A stretch of DNA of 17,805 nt from NZQO01 sp964639255 (GTDB lineage: Bacteria; Bacteroidota; Bacteroidia; Flavobacteriales; Flavobacteriaceae), in contig CAZXDP010000055.1 in NCBI GenBank assembly GCA_964639255.1, positions 1 to 17,805 of the forward strand, written 5' to 3'. Position numbers and translations under genes: made by a program. The notes below the pieces were generated by a model. The model saw nothing but the letters and a program-made list of their open reading frames with translations. It ran no database searches and was not told the DNA's origin. This document shows positions 6,828 to 15,185 of this stretch, piece by piece. Position 1 is the first letter of the stretch, and each line of letters starts with the position of its first letter.

Positions 6828-9408
6828 CAATAACCAACGATTGCAACCCTACCTACAGTTCTATTACATTCTATTTGTAAGCTTGGTATCTGTTTTTTCG
6901 CTTTCGGCGCAACAAAAAGACCTGGATAGTGGTAAGAAATACACTATTAATAGCATTGAAGTTACCGGGGCTCAAAACTTCAACGAGCAAACGGTTATTG
7001 CCTTTACCGGCCTAAAGGAAGGGGATCAAATTTATATTCCCGGCGATAAATTGAGCCAAGTAACCAAAAAACTGTGGGAACAGAATCTATTTAGTGACAT
7101 CGCATTCTACGTCACCAACATCGATGGCGACCTGGTAGATTTGGAGCTGTATATCGTAGAGCTTCCCAAGTTAAACGAGGTTACCGTAGAGGGTGTGAGG
7201 AAGGCCAAGAAAAAGGAGATTATAAAGGATAATAATCTAAATGCGGGGGTCAAGATCACAAAAAACCTGCTTACCACCACCAAAAATTACATTCAGAAAA
7301 AATATAGGGACATTGGGTTCCTCAATACACAGGTAATCATTAGCACCACGCCAGCGCTCGATTCCACTGGCACTGAAATCGCCAAGAATATGCGGATCGA
7401 TGTGAATAAGGGCGAACGGGTAAAGGTGAGCGAAATCGAATTTACAGGAAACGACGCCTTTAGCGATGCCAAACTGCGCAGGGCGATGAAAAATGTAAAG
7501 CAGAAGAATTTGTTTAGGGTATTTAAGCGATCTAAATACACCGAATCTGGATTTGAAGAAGACAAGGCTTCCATTATTAAGAAATACAAGGAAAATGGAT
7601 ATCGCGATGCACGAATCATAAGCGATACACTGATACGAAAAGATGATAAAAATGTTGCGCTGCGGCTTCAGGTAGAAGAAGGAAACAAATACTATTTTGG
7701 CGATATCGGGTTCATAGGCAACAGCGTCTATACCGATGGGCAGCTTCGGCAAATATTGGGAATTAAAAAGGGTGAAACCTATAACGCGACCCTCTTGCAG
7801 GAGCGCGTAGAAGATGTTACTAACCCAGAAGCGCTAGACCTTACCAACCTATACCAAAACAATGGGTATTTGTTTTCGAGCATCAATCCCGTTGAGGTAG
7901 GCGTAGAAAACGATACCATCGATTTTGAAATACGCATTCGCGAAGGTAAAATCGCTTATTTCGATCACGTCACGGTAATAGGCAACGATAAGACCAACGA
8001 CCACGTAATCTATAGGGAATTGCGAGCGCGTCCGGGGGAGAAATATAGCAAGCGAAACGTGGTACGTACCATACGGGAGCTAGGGCAGTTGGGCTATTTC
8101 GATCCAGAGCAAATTTCTCCTAATTTCAAAAATGTAGATCCTAACAATGGCACTCTGGATATGGAATTTTCAGTAGTAGAAAAAGGTGCCAGTCAAATCG
8201 AACTCCAAGGGGGGTACGGGGGCGGTGGTTTCGTAGGAACCCTGGGACTATCGTTCAACAACTTCTCGCTGCGTAACATTTTTAACGGAGAAGCCTACAA
8301 ACCCCTGCCCATGGGCGATGGCCAAACCTTGAGCCTTCGTGCCCAGGCCAGTAGTTTTTACCAAACATACAGTATTTCCTTAAGCGAACCTTGGTTGGGC
8401 GGAAAGAAGCCAGTACGGCTTACCACATCCTTCAGCCATACGGTACAGTACTTTTTCGATTTCCAGACCCGTGATGCCGATCGCGACCGGAGGTTTTTAA
8501 TTACCGGGGGCTCGGTGGGAATTGCGCAGAAACTGCAATGGCCAGACGATTATTTCGTATTGTCGCAAGCCGTGAGCTTCCAGCATTTCGATTTAAAGAA
8601 TTACAATACCGGGCTCTTTACCTTCGGAGATGGCTTTTCCAACAACCTTGCCTATACTATTGGGCTAAGCCGAAGCAACACCGATATTAACCCCATCTAT
8701 CCTCGATCGGGATCAGAATTCAGCATTACAGCGAAGTTAACGCCCCCCTATTCTGCCTTTAACAATGTAGATTACGATGCCCTACAGGAAGAGCGTGAAG
8801 AACTTACCAGTATGCTGGTACCCAACGGCAATAACGTTGATGTACAGGAGCGTATTTCAGAAATCGACCAAGAGCGCTTTAAATGGCTCGAATATTATAA
8901 GCTAAAATTTAGGGGCGCTTGGTATACATCGTTGTGGAAGGATTTGGTATTGCGCACCAATGCCGAATTTGGTTTCTTGGGGGCCTACAATAACGACAGG
9001 GGCATCCCTCCTTTCGAGCGCTTCTTCGTTGGGGGCGATGGTCTAGGCGCATTTAGTCTCGATGGACGTGAGGTAATCCAACTTCGTGGGTATCCCAACC
9101 AATCGCTGTCTGACAATGATGGAAATACCATTTATAATAAATTTTCGTTAGAATTACGATATCCCATAACTTTGAAGCAGCTTGCATCTATTTATGTGCT
9201 CAGTTTTGTAGAAGGGGGTGCCTCTTACGATGGCTTTAGGGACTACAACCCCTTTAGTCTAAACCGATCTGCGGGTGCCGGCTTGAGGGTATTTATGCCT
9301 GCCTTTGGACTGCTGGGTATCGATTTTGGATATGGTTTCGATCCTATTTTGGGCGGTACGCAACGAAACGGATGGGAGACCCATTTCATCATTGGACAAC
9401 AATTTTAA
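6802..9408 (+). CDS. bamA: Outer-membrane protein assembly factor BamA
   Basis: An 868-residue Omp85-family protein, the central subunit of the BAM complex that folds beta-barrels into the outer membrane. A signal peptide occupies about residues 1-37 (hydrophobic FYYILFVSLVSVFSLSAQ). Five POTRA-like repeats follow, starting near 47, 123, 207, 297 and 385, each with a strand-turn of the type IEVTGAQNF, VSEIEFTGNDAF or FGDIGFIGNSVY. The barrel runs from about 464 to the C-terminus and contains LRGY at 761-764, the Bacteroidota form of the conserved VRGF lid-loop motif, and ends in GQQF. The start is uncertain: TTG 6802 is used here, with GTG 6814 an alternative; both overlap the end of uppS and no ATG is available before the signal peptide. 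Two skp genes follow downstream and would supply chaperones for its clients. Confidence 0.95.
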   Translation: MERQVSNSNNNQRLQPYLQFYYILFVSLVSVFSLSAQQKDLDSGKKYTINSIEVTGAQNFNEQTVIAFTGLKEGDQIYIPGDKLSQVTKKLWEQNLFSDIAFYVTNIDGDLVDLELYIVELPKLNEVTVEGVRKAKKKEIIKDNNLNAGVKITKNLLTTTKNYIQKKYRDIGFLNTQVIISTTPALDSTGTEIAKNMRIDVNKGERVKVSEIEFTGNDAFSDAKLRRAMKNVKQKNLFRVFKRSKYTESGFEEDKASIIKKYKENGYRDARIISDTLIRKDDKNVALRLQVEEGNKYYFGDIGFIGNSVYTDGQLRQILGIKKGETYNATLLQERVEDVTNPEALDLTNLYQNNGYLFSSINPVEVGVENDTIDFEIRIREGKIAYFDHVTVIGNDKTNDHVIYRELRARPGEKYSKRNVVRTIRELGQLGYFDPEQISPNFKNVDPNNGTLDMEFSVVEKGASQIELQGGYGGGGFVGTLGLSFNNFSLRNIFNGEAYKPLPMGDGQTLSLRAQASSFYQTYSISLSEPWLGGKKPVRLTTSFSHTVQYFFDFQTRDADRDRRFLITGGSVGIAQKLQWPDDYFVLSQAVSFQHFDLKNYNTGLFTFGDGFSNNLAYTIGLSRSNTDINPIYPRSGSEFSITAKLTPPYSAFNNVDYDALQEEREELTSMLVPNGNNVDVQERISEIDQERFKWLEYYKLKFRGAWYTSLWKDLVLRTNAEFGFLGAYNNDRGIPPFERFFVGGDGLGAFSLDGREVIQLRGYPNQSLSDNDGNTIYNKFSLELRYPITLKQLASIYVLSFVEGGASYDGFRDYNPFSLNRSAGAGLRVFMPAFGLLGIDFGYGFDPILGGTQRNGWETHFIIGQQF

Positions 9409-9444
9409 ACTTGGCACGATATTTTCTTAAACAACCAAACAACT

Positions 9445-10308
9445 ATGAAAACTAAAAAGCTACTATTCCTTCCGCTTGCGATTGTATGCTTCCTTTTTTC
9501 CGCACAGGCGCAGCGGGGAGCTAGAATTGGCTATATAGATATGGAGTACATTCTGGAGAATGTGCCCGAGTACAAAGAATCGGCCATACAGCTGGAAGGC
9601 AAAGTACAACGCTGGAAACAGGACATAGATAGAATGCAGAAGGAGATTGACCAAATGAAGCTGAACCTTAGCAACGAACGTGTTTTGCTTACTCAAGAGT
9701 TGGTTGAGGAACGGGAAGAGGAAATAAAAATAAAGGAAGATGAAATGATGGACTACCAGCAGGATCGCTTTGGTCCCAATGGCGACTTGGCGATACAGCG
9801 CCGACAACTGGTACAGCCTATACAAGATCAGGTTTTCAATATCGTGCAGGAGATCGCAGAGAACAAAAAGTATGATTTTATTTTCGATAAATCGGCAGAT
9901 ATTGTCATGCTATTCGCAGCGCAACGCAACGATATAAGCGATATGGTGCTTCGCCAAATAACACGTGCCGCCAAACGCGAAGAGGCTGTGACGCGACAAG
10001 AAAAGCGTGAGGTTGAGCAGCGCGAGGAACTGTCTATGGAGGAAGAAGAAGCGTTGACCGAACGTGAAGAACAAGCTGAAGAACGGAAGAGCGAACGTGA
10101 AAAAATTATGGAAGAGCGTATGCGCGCTCGCGATTCCATTAGAGAAGCTCGACGTGCCGAGGTGGAGGCCCGCAGACAACGTATTCTTGAAGAGCGCCAA
10201 CGTCGCAAGGACAGTATCCTCGAGGCAAGAAATCAAAACCGAAACACCCAAAGTACCGGAGATGGTGACGGGGATGGTGATGGTGACGGAGATGGAGAAG
10301 GTCAATAA
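9445..10308 (+). CDS. OmpH/Skp-family periplasmic chaperone with long charged C-terminal extension
   Basis: A 287-residue protein: signal peptide 1-22 (MKTKK, hydrophobic run, AQA), then a Skp-like domain at about 25-175 (RIGYIDMEYILENVPEY at the start, a long central coiled coil, and YDFIFDKSADIVM returning to the body). Skp holds unfolded outer-membrane proteins in the periplasm before BAM. Unusually, about 110 further residues follow: a dense Glu/Arg coiled-coil region (175-262) in which EERMRARDSIREAR (223-236) recurs 26 residues later as EERQRRKDSILEAR (249-262), then six consecutive Gly-Asp pairs plus GEGQ at 272-287. E. coli Skp is only about 160 residues as precursor. It lies 36 nt after bamA and 56 nt before a second, standard-length skp, so it probably belongs to one transcript. 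The function of the extension is unknown; the acidic tail could bind divalent cations or basic partners (inference). Confidence 0.9.
   Translation: MKTKKLLFLPLAIVCFLFSAQAQRGARIGYIDMEYILENVPEYKESAIQLEGKVQRWKQDIDRMQKEIDQMKLNLSNERVLLTQELVEEREEEIKIKEDEMMDYQQDRFGPNGDLAIQRRQLVQPIQDQVFNIVQEIAENKKYDFIFDKSADIVMLFAAQRNDISDMVLRQITRAAKREEAVTRQEKREVEQREELSMEEEEALTEREEQAEERKSEREKIMEERMRARDSIREARRAEVEARRQRILEERQRRKDSILEARNQNRNTQSTGDGDGDGDGDGDGEGQ
10258..10299 (+). repeat. In-frame hexanucleotide repeat encoding a Gly-Asp tail
   Basis: Seven tandem degenerate units of the form GGN-GAN (six encoding Gly-Asp, the last Gly-Glu) at the 3' end of the first skp gene. Third-position variation (GGA, GGT, GGG; GAT, GAC) shows that the peptide rather than the DNA is conserved, although a six-base unit could still change copy number without breaking the frame. 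Confidence 0.8.
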
Positions 10309-10364
10309 ACAATTGCATAAACAAGTAAACCCAGTATATAACACTTAATTAAATATCCGTAACA

Positions 10365-10874
10365 ATGAAAAAATTAAAATTTGTAGCAGTAGCAATGATG
10401 CTTTTCTTGGGAGCAACAAGCTTCGTAAGTGCCCAAGCTAAATTGGCGCACATCAACACCCAAGAATTGGTAGAAGCAATGCCCCAGATGAAGGAGGCAC
10501 AAAACCAATTGGACAAACTTCGTACAACTTACGATACCGAAATCAAGAATATGATGAAGGAGTACGATACGAAGATTAAGCAATACGATTCTGAAGCCGG
10601 TAGCAAGACCGACGAGGAAAATCAAAAGCGTGTTGCCGAAGTTCAGGGAATGCAGAACAACATTGCCAATTATCGCCAGGAGGCCGTGAAGCAACTTCAG
10701 GAAAAGGAAGTAAACCTCTTACAACCCATTCTTGAAAAAGCACGCGCCGCCATTCAAAAAGTAGCGCGCGCCAAAGGGTACCAGTATGTGATGGACTCTA
10801 CCACCGGTAGCGGACTTATATTGGCAGACGGTCCAGACCTAATGGCCGATGTAAAGAAAGAATTGGGCATCTAA
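10365..10874 (+). CDS. OmpH/Skp-family periplasmic chaperone
   Basis: A 169-residue Skp homologue of standard length. Residues 1-24 form a signal peptide (MKKLKF, hydrophobic run, VSAQA). The mature part starts with KLAHINTQELVEAMP, the same beta-strand-plus-helix opening as its upstream paralogue, continues in a long amphipathic coiled coil (about 40-125), and closes with a body strand (YQYVMDST). It should act in the periplasm as a holdase for unfolded outer-membrane proteins delivered to BamA. It follows the larger paralogue by 56 nt; no promoter matching the consensus is visible in that gap, so it is probably the last gene of the porG-uppS-bamA-skp-skp unit. A strong hairpin terminator begins 30 nt after its stop. 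It lacks the charged C-terminal extension of its neighbour, so the two probably have divided roles (inference). Confidence 0.94.
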   Translation: MKKLKFVAVAMMLFLGATSFVSAQAKLAHINTQELVEAMPQMKEAQNQLDKLRTTYDTEIKNMMKEYDTKIKQYDSEAGSKTDEENQKRVAEVQGMQNNIANYRQEAVKQLQEKEVNLLQPILEKARAAIQKVARAKGYQYVMDSTTGSGLILADGPDLMADVKKELGI

Positions 10875-10903
10875 TTCGCTGCCGCCTTTAATAGATTTCT
10901 CTT

Positions 10904-10940
10904 AAAACTGTCCGCCGTTACGCGGACAGTTTTTATTTTA
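10904..10940 (+). terminator. Intrinsic terminator after the envelope cluster
   Basis: A 12-bp perfect stem, arms AAAACTGTCCGC (10904-10915) and GCGGACAGTTTT (10922-10933), with a 6-nt loop CGTTAC, followed by a T-rich run to 10940. This is a classical Rho-independent terminator for skp. The next gene, murI, starts at 10946. Confidence 0.92.
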
Positions 10941-10945
10941 GCCTC

Positions 10946-11737
10946 ATGAACAATGACCGGCCTATTGGTTTTTTCGATTCGGGAGTGGGTGGAACCTCTA
11001 TTTGGAAAGAAGTGCACAAACTACTCCCACACGAGCATACTATTTACCTAGCCGATAGTAATAACGCTCCGTATGGTAACCGTTCTTCAGAAGAGATCAT
11101 TGCCTTAAGTGTAAAAAACACCGATATGCTTCTCTCCCAACAATGCAAACTCATTGTTGTGGCGTGCAACACGGCTACCACCAATGCAATTGAGCATTTA
11201 CGAACCTACTATGATGTTCCTTTTGTTGGTATAGAGCCCGCCATTAAGCCGGCTGCGCTCAACAGCCAAACCAAAAGCATCGGTATATTGGCGACCAAAG
11301 GCACCTTAAGCAGCGCGCTGTTCCATAAAACTGCAAGAGCGTTTACGAAGGACATTTCGGTAATTGAAATTGTGGGTGAAGGATTGGTCCCGCTCATTGA
11401 AAAAGGTGAACTGGACTCGCCCCAAATGCTTACGTTGCTAGAGAAGTATACAGCGCCTATGCTAGAGGCAAACATCGATCATTTGGTGCTTGGCTGTAGC
11501 CATTATCCCTACTTGGTACCAACACTCTCAAAGCTCTTACCATCGCACGTACAAATTATAGATTCCGGGCGTGCCGTAGCCCGACAAACCGAACGCCTAT
11601 TGGCTTCGATGCAGCTATCGAGAACGACTTCGGCAGAACCTTCACATATCTTTTATACGAATACCGAAACCGACACCTTAACTTCGTTGCTAGCACCTTA
11701 CCAGCAATATATCTCAATAGAGAAGCGTTCATTTTGA
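10946..11737 (+). CDS. murI: Glutamate racemase
   Basis: A 263-residue cofactor-independent racemase that interconverts L- and D-glutamate in the cytosol to supply D-Glu for the peptidoglycan stem peptide. Both catalytic cysteines are present in their motifs: Cys74 in VACNTATT and Cys184 in LGCSHYP. The N-terminal FFDSGVGG (Asp11-Ser12) and ADSNNAPYG blocks complete the active site. Length is usual (about 260-270). The ATG at 10946 is only 6 nt beyond the T-run of the strong terminator that ends the skp transcript, and I see no consensus promoter in the remaining bases. Expression therefore depends on readthrough or on a promoter that overlaps the terminator or the end of skp. The gene converges with the PorP/SprF gene, with 16 nt between stops. 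Confidence 0.97.
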   Translation: MNNDRPIGFFDSGVGGTSIWKEVHKLLPHEHTIYLADSNNAPYGNRSSEEIIALSVKNTDMLLSQQCKLIVVACNTATTNAIEHLRTYYDVPFVGIEPAIKPAALNSQTKSIGILATKGTLSSALFHKTARAFTKDISVIEIVGEGLVPLIEKGELDSPQMLTLLEKYTAPMLEANIDHLVLGCSHYPYLVPTLSKLLPSHVQIIDSGRAVARQTERLLASMQLSRTTSAEPSHIFYTNTETDTLTSLLAPYQQYISIEKRSF

Positions 11738-11753
11738 GCGTACTACACTTTTT

Positions 11754-12758
11754 CTAATTTATTGCAGGGCAATCGCAATCGTATGCTTTCGGCCGTCCGC
11801 TCAGAAAATCATACCCCAACGCCAATTGGTGAAATCCATTATCCTGCAATAACCCTCCCAAGGCATGCGAATAAGTGTACGAAATCATAAAGTTTTTGTA
11901 GTTGGCCCCTATAATTGGTGTAAGGTACTGCAGCCGCTGCTTGGTACGAACGAGATCTTTTAAATAGGTCGCGCTATCGAGTCCACGGCGATAGGAAAGT
12001 CCGCCCCAAAGCTGGCCAAAGTCCATTTTTCGGTATACCTTCATATTAAGATCGAAAGCTTTCTCGTTCGTTTCCTCGCGCAACTGTAGCAAGAATGAAG
12101 GTTCGTAGGTCCAGTACGAGCCGTAGCTTCCAAAAGCGTAGGCCGCTCCTAACAGATACTCTCGCTGTATATCGCTTTCAAATACTTCTGAATAAATATC
12201 CCTGTCGGAAGCTAAGAGATTCCTTACTGTGAAATGGCTGGAGAAATTAGCCAGATTGTACGATACCCCTACGTTCACATTAAAATAGGTGTCGCTCTGT
12301 ATGATGCCCGCAATAATGGGATCGAAAATATTAGGGTCGAACTGGGTCTCGTCGAGCTGATTTTGAATCATCCCCAAACTGAGACCAAAAGAAAGCTGGT
12401 TGAGGTTAGCTTCCCGTCGGGAAAACAGCAAATGGTGAGCGTAGGTGAGGTATCCGCCTTTTTGAGAATGGTATCCATTGCGGTCGCTGTAGAAAATTCC
12501 CCCAACACCAGACCACTCGCCCACGCGTGCATTTGCGGCCATGGTAATTAAGCTGGGAGCATCCTCCTGTCCAAACCATTGCTGACGGCCTGTTAGCCTA
12601 ACCTGATTGTACGAGCCGGCCCCCGCCATAGCGGGATGCAATAAGTATAAATTATCGGAAAGATATTCGGAATAAATCGGAATCCCTTCTTGGGAATAGC
12701 TACTGGCGAAAACAATTCCCAGGAAAAACATACCTATTTTTCGTAAAGCCACCATCAT
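11754..12758 (-). CDS. PorP/SprF-family T9SS-associated outer-membrane protein
   Basis: A 334-residue predicted outer-membrane barrel of the PorP/SprF family. After a short N-terminus, a signal peptide runs to about residue 22 (hydrophobic MFFLGIVFASSYSQ), followed by the hallmark opening YSEYLSDNLYLLHPAMAG at 29-46. Alternating strands follow, such as GGIFYSDRNGYHSQKGG. The C-terminus ends SGRPKAYDCDCPAIN. Members of this family are encoded beside proteins with a type B gliding-motility C-terminal domain and are needed for their secretion or surface attachment; SprF with SprB in Flavobacterium johnsoniae is the studied case. Here the start codon directly abuts the stop of such a gene with no gap, so the pair is co-transcribed and very probably functions as cargo and partner. 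Two adjacent ATGs (12758 and 12755) and a third nine codons in leave the exact start open. Confidence 0.9.
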   Translation of the reverse strand: MMVALRKIGMFFLGIVFASSYSQEGIPIYSEYLSDNLYLLHPAMAGAGSYNQVRLTGRQQWFGQEDAPSLITMAANARVGEWSGVGGIFYSDRNGYHSQKGGYLTYAHHLLFSRREANLNQLSFGLSLGMIQNQLDETQFDPNIFDPIIAGIIQSDTYFNVNVGVSYNLANFSSHFTVRNLLASDRDIYSEVFESDIQREYLLGAAYAFGSYGSYWTYEPSFLLQLREETNEKAFDLNMKVYRKMDFGQLWGGLSYRRGLDSATYLKDLVRTKQRLQYLTPIIGANYKNFMISYTYSHALGGLLQDNGFHQLALGYDFLSGRPKAYDCDCPAIN

Positions 12759-15029
12759 CTAGCGTTTTAAAGTAAAATGTCCCTTGAATTCCTTGGAGAT
12801 ATTGTCTTCGGTATAATCAATTCGAAACCAGTAATCGGAAGAGGGTAATGGATTCCCATTATAAGTGCCGTCCCATCCCGGACCGTTCGGGTCGAGTTCA
12901 CGTAGTAATTTTCCAAAGCGATCGAAAATATATACCTTGGCATCGGGCGAGATGATACTAATTTCCTTAATATTCCACGTGTCGTTGAATCCGTCGCCAT
13001 TCGGGGTCACAAATCTTGGATAGTCAATCACTACGATATCTGCCAGCCGAACGGTACCGCACCCATTAGTATCGGTTACCACTACGGTATGCGTACCGGG
13101 GAGAACATTTCTAAAAATAGGATCCTCTTGAAAGACCCCATTGTCTAATTTATATTGGTAATTTCCGAACCCTTCGGCAAATACCTCTATGGTATGGGTA
13201 CTGGCAAAGGCATCGCTCGTAACCTCGGCACGGGTATTGAACGGAGGCGATGAGACCGTTACGGTTGTAGATTTGGTGACGGAGCAACCGGTTGTTCGAT
13301 CCTCTGCCAAGACGGAATAGACCCCACCTTTCGTAGCAACCAGAGTGGACTCCATTTCGTCAGGCAGGATAGTGCCATCTAAGAACCAGGTAAAACTATA
13401 ACGTCTAACATCTAGCCCCGTTTCGATTGTTGGCGGCGACAGCTCTCCAAATTCTTGGGGAATGGGACGGTCCCTAAAATCGACGCACAAACGGTATGAC
13501 GGCTGCAAGGAGAATTCTGGAAGGAGCAGAACCCCTAGAATAATTTCTTGAATTACAAGGCACTCTGTGCCTATGCGCTGCGTACGGGCGAAAATACTTT
13601 CAAAATTTTCGGAGTTGACATAGGTTGGCGGCAACGCATTTGCATTATCTAGGGCATCATCGATGGTAGGATGAAAGGTAATGGTAATTTCTGTGGGGTC
13701 TTGACCGGCCAACAGTTGTTGGAGTAATGCATCGTCTGTAAGATCAAATTCAGTAATTCCATCATTATCACCTACTGTGTCGCAAACCTCATATAAAATG
13801 GGTTCTGGTGGCTCTGGCAATTGGTAATTCACCGAGTCTTCGTTATTTGTTTCATCGGTTTCATCCACAATGCCCATTCCCGTGCCATCGTCATCTACTA
13901 CTGCCCTTAACCTCACATTGTTTGGAGTGCCTTCAGGAATATTTAGGGAAATAGTACCTGTTTCCGAAGCATTGCTGGGTAGAAATTCTTGCGTAGTAGC
14001 TTGCCCTATAAGCTCGTCGCCAGCATAAAAGGCTATGGGTAGATCCCTGGTAAGGAGCCCTAAGTTTCCAAGATTGGTAACCTCGTAATCTAAAAGCACG
14101 CCCCGGGTACCACATTGGGTTACGTTGGTTATCTCAATTACGGCATCAACATCTATCTCACTATTATAGGCAGCCACGATGTTGTTTACAATTATTAAAT
14201 CCTGTCCAGAGGTAAGGGAAATCTCGGCACTGGTATCACCTGCACTTATAAAGGGCTGAATATTGAAAAAGTCAAGGTCCATATTATATAAATCGTCTTG
14301 ACCCGTATATGAATTGGTGCCGTTAAAAACATTGTCTGCCGGATTAAGCGGTGGGTCGCTAAGTATGTTGTTGTTTACGAGCAGTTGCTCAGTCACCGCT
14401 AGACCGAGGTCGCCTTCCCAAGAGAGAAAACCGATACGGGAATCCTGTGGATCGGTAATGGAAAGGAAATTCAAGGTAATGTTTAAAGGGCGATTTTCAT
14501 CTACAAATTGAAACCCATCGAAAACAGACACTTGGCGCTTTATACTGAATGCTGGGTCTTCGTATACTACGACAATGGACCAACCCCCAAAGTTCGTGCT
14601 CGTTGTACAATAACCACTAATATCAATGTCCAATTCAGAAAGGGTATATTGGCCAGTAGTATTGGCAGCTAAGATTTCGGTTACATTGGCAAAGGCAGAA
14701 AAAAACAAACGGCCTTCGCTCGATACCGCAAACGTTCGTTCGGCCGTAATGTCGATGTCGTTAAGTTTTACCTGTGTATCGCTTTGTCCAGAACCAGCCC
14801 AATAAAGATATGCTTCTGCCAGTGTAAATTGCGGTTGCAGTGCAAACTCGGCACTAGAACTCGTAAGGATATCGCAAACACTACCGAGCGTATTATTTTC
14901 TTCAATATTGAGGGTATTTCCAAATACGGTAAAATCAAAAGGACCGTTGAATTGTTTGAAGAGCGTCACTGGTTGTTGGGCAAGTGCCCATAGGGACATA
15001 AGAAAAAACAGAAAAGTAATTTTTTGCAT
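12759..15029 (-). CDS. T9SS type B surface protein (gliding-motility C-terminal domain)
   Basis: A 756-residue secreted protein. Signal peptide 1-18 (MQKITFLFFLMSLWALAQ). Residues about 25-290 form a beta-rich domain with AEAYLYWAGSG at 71-81 and WSIVVVYEDP at 150-159, resembling DUF3344-type surface domains (tentative). Residues 294-404 look like a CARDB-type Ig-like domain (YEVTNLGNLG, then VDETDETNNEDSV). Residues about 415-500 match a module common in flavobacterial type B proteins (CDTVGDNDGITEFDLTD, then a hydrophobic end). Two short Ig-like segments follow (about 505-595, 600-668). The C-terminal sorting domain occupies 670-756, with FVTPNGDGFNDTWNI at 673-687 and VYIFDRFGKLL at 699-709; this type B signal directs export by the type IX system and is distinct from the type A domain. 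No catalytic domain is evident, so an adhesin or structural surface role is the best guess. A PorP/SprF gene follows with no gap. No clean consensus promoter was found upstream. Confidence 0.92.
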   Translation of the reverse strand: MQKITFLFFLMSLWALAQQPVTLFKQFNGPFDFTVFGNTLNIEENNTLGSVCDILTSSSAEFALQPQFTLAEAYLYWAGSGQSDTQVKLNDIDITAERTFAVSSEGRLFFSAFANVTEILAANTTGQYTLSELDIDISGYCTTSTNFGGWSIVVVYEDPAFSIKRQVSVFDGFQFVDENRPLNITLNFLSITDPQDSRIGFLSWEGDLGLAVTEQLLVNNNILSDPPLNPADNVFNGTNSYTGQDDLYNMDLDFFNIQPFISAGDTSAEISLTSGQDLIIVNNIVAAYNSEIDVDAVIEITNVTQCGTRGVLLDYEVTNLGNLGLLTRDLPIAFYAGDELIGQATTQEFLPSNASETGTISLNIPEGTPNNVRLRAVVDDDGTGMGIVDETDETNNEDSVNYQLPEPPEPILYEVCDTVGDNDGITEFDLTDDALLQQLLAGQDPTEITITFHPTIDDALDNANALPPTYVNSENFESIFARTQRIGTECLVIQEIILGVLLLPEFSLQPSYRLCVDFRDRPIPQEFGELSPPTIETGLDVRRYSFTWFLDGTILPDEMESTLVATKGGVYSVLAEDRTTGCSVTKSTTVTVSSPPFNTRAEVTSDAFASTHTIEVFAEGFGNYQYKLDNGVFQEDPIFRNVLPGTHTVVVTDTNGCGTVRLADIVVIDYPRFVTPNGDGFNDTWNIKEISIISPDAKVYIFDRFGKLLRELDPNGPGWDGTYNGNPLPSSDYWFRIDYTEDNISKEFKGHFTLKR

Positions 15030-15141
15030 AGGCAGGTAACTGCTAAATTTTTATTGCAGACAAAAATCGAGACACAATGATACAAAAAGTCTCATTCATA
15101 GATTCCCTCGATAGGGCGATTGTCTCAAAACGCCAAATATA

Positions 15142-15173
15142 TTGAATGTTGTGGCTTTCTTTTTATAATTTTG
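15142..15173 (+). promoter_or_regulatory. Promoter of the nfu-like gene
   Basis: TTG (15142-15144), a 21-nt spacer, then TAATTTTG (15166-15173), a perfect Bacteroidota -7 box. It ends 13 nt before the ATG at 15186. This favours that ATG over an upstream TTG in the same frame, which would start before the promoter. Confidence 0.5.
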
Positions 15174-15185
15174 CCAAAAAATAAT

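Noticed and set aside
7237..7752. Long minus-strand open frames within bamA
   Set aside because: They lie fully inside conserved POTRA-coding sequence and show no domain or promoter of their own.
10258..10299. Tandem repeat considered as a CRISPR or intergenic minisatellite
   Set aside because: The units are six bases, in frame, without spacers, and encode the end of the skp protein.
9828..10348. Several long open frames in other frames and on the minus strand over the first skp gene
   Set aside because: The repetitive Glu/Arg/Asp codons of skp leave the other frames free of stops; the products are low-complexity (Ser/Arg- or Leu/Phe-rich) with no start context or homology that I recognise.
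11738..11753. Terminator between the convergent murI and PorP/SprF genes
   Set aside because: Only 16 nt separate the stop codons and no hairpin is visible there; termination must rely on sequences inside the opposing genes or on another mechanism.
15030..15119. Minus-strand promoter for the type B surface-protein gene
   Set aside because: The best box is GATTTTTG, one mismatch from TAnnTTTG, and the nearest TTG is only 14 nt upstream; not strong enough to list.
15120..15185. Upstream extension of the nfu-like gene from a TTG
   Set aside because: The promoter candidate lies inside it and the Nfu domain starts after ATG 15186.
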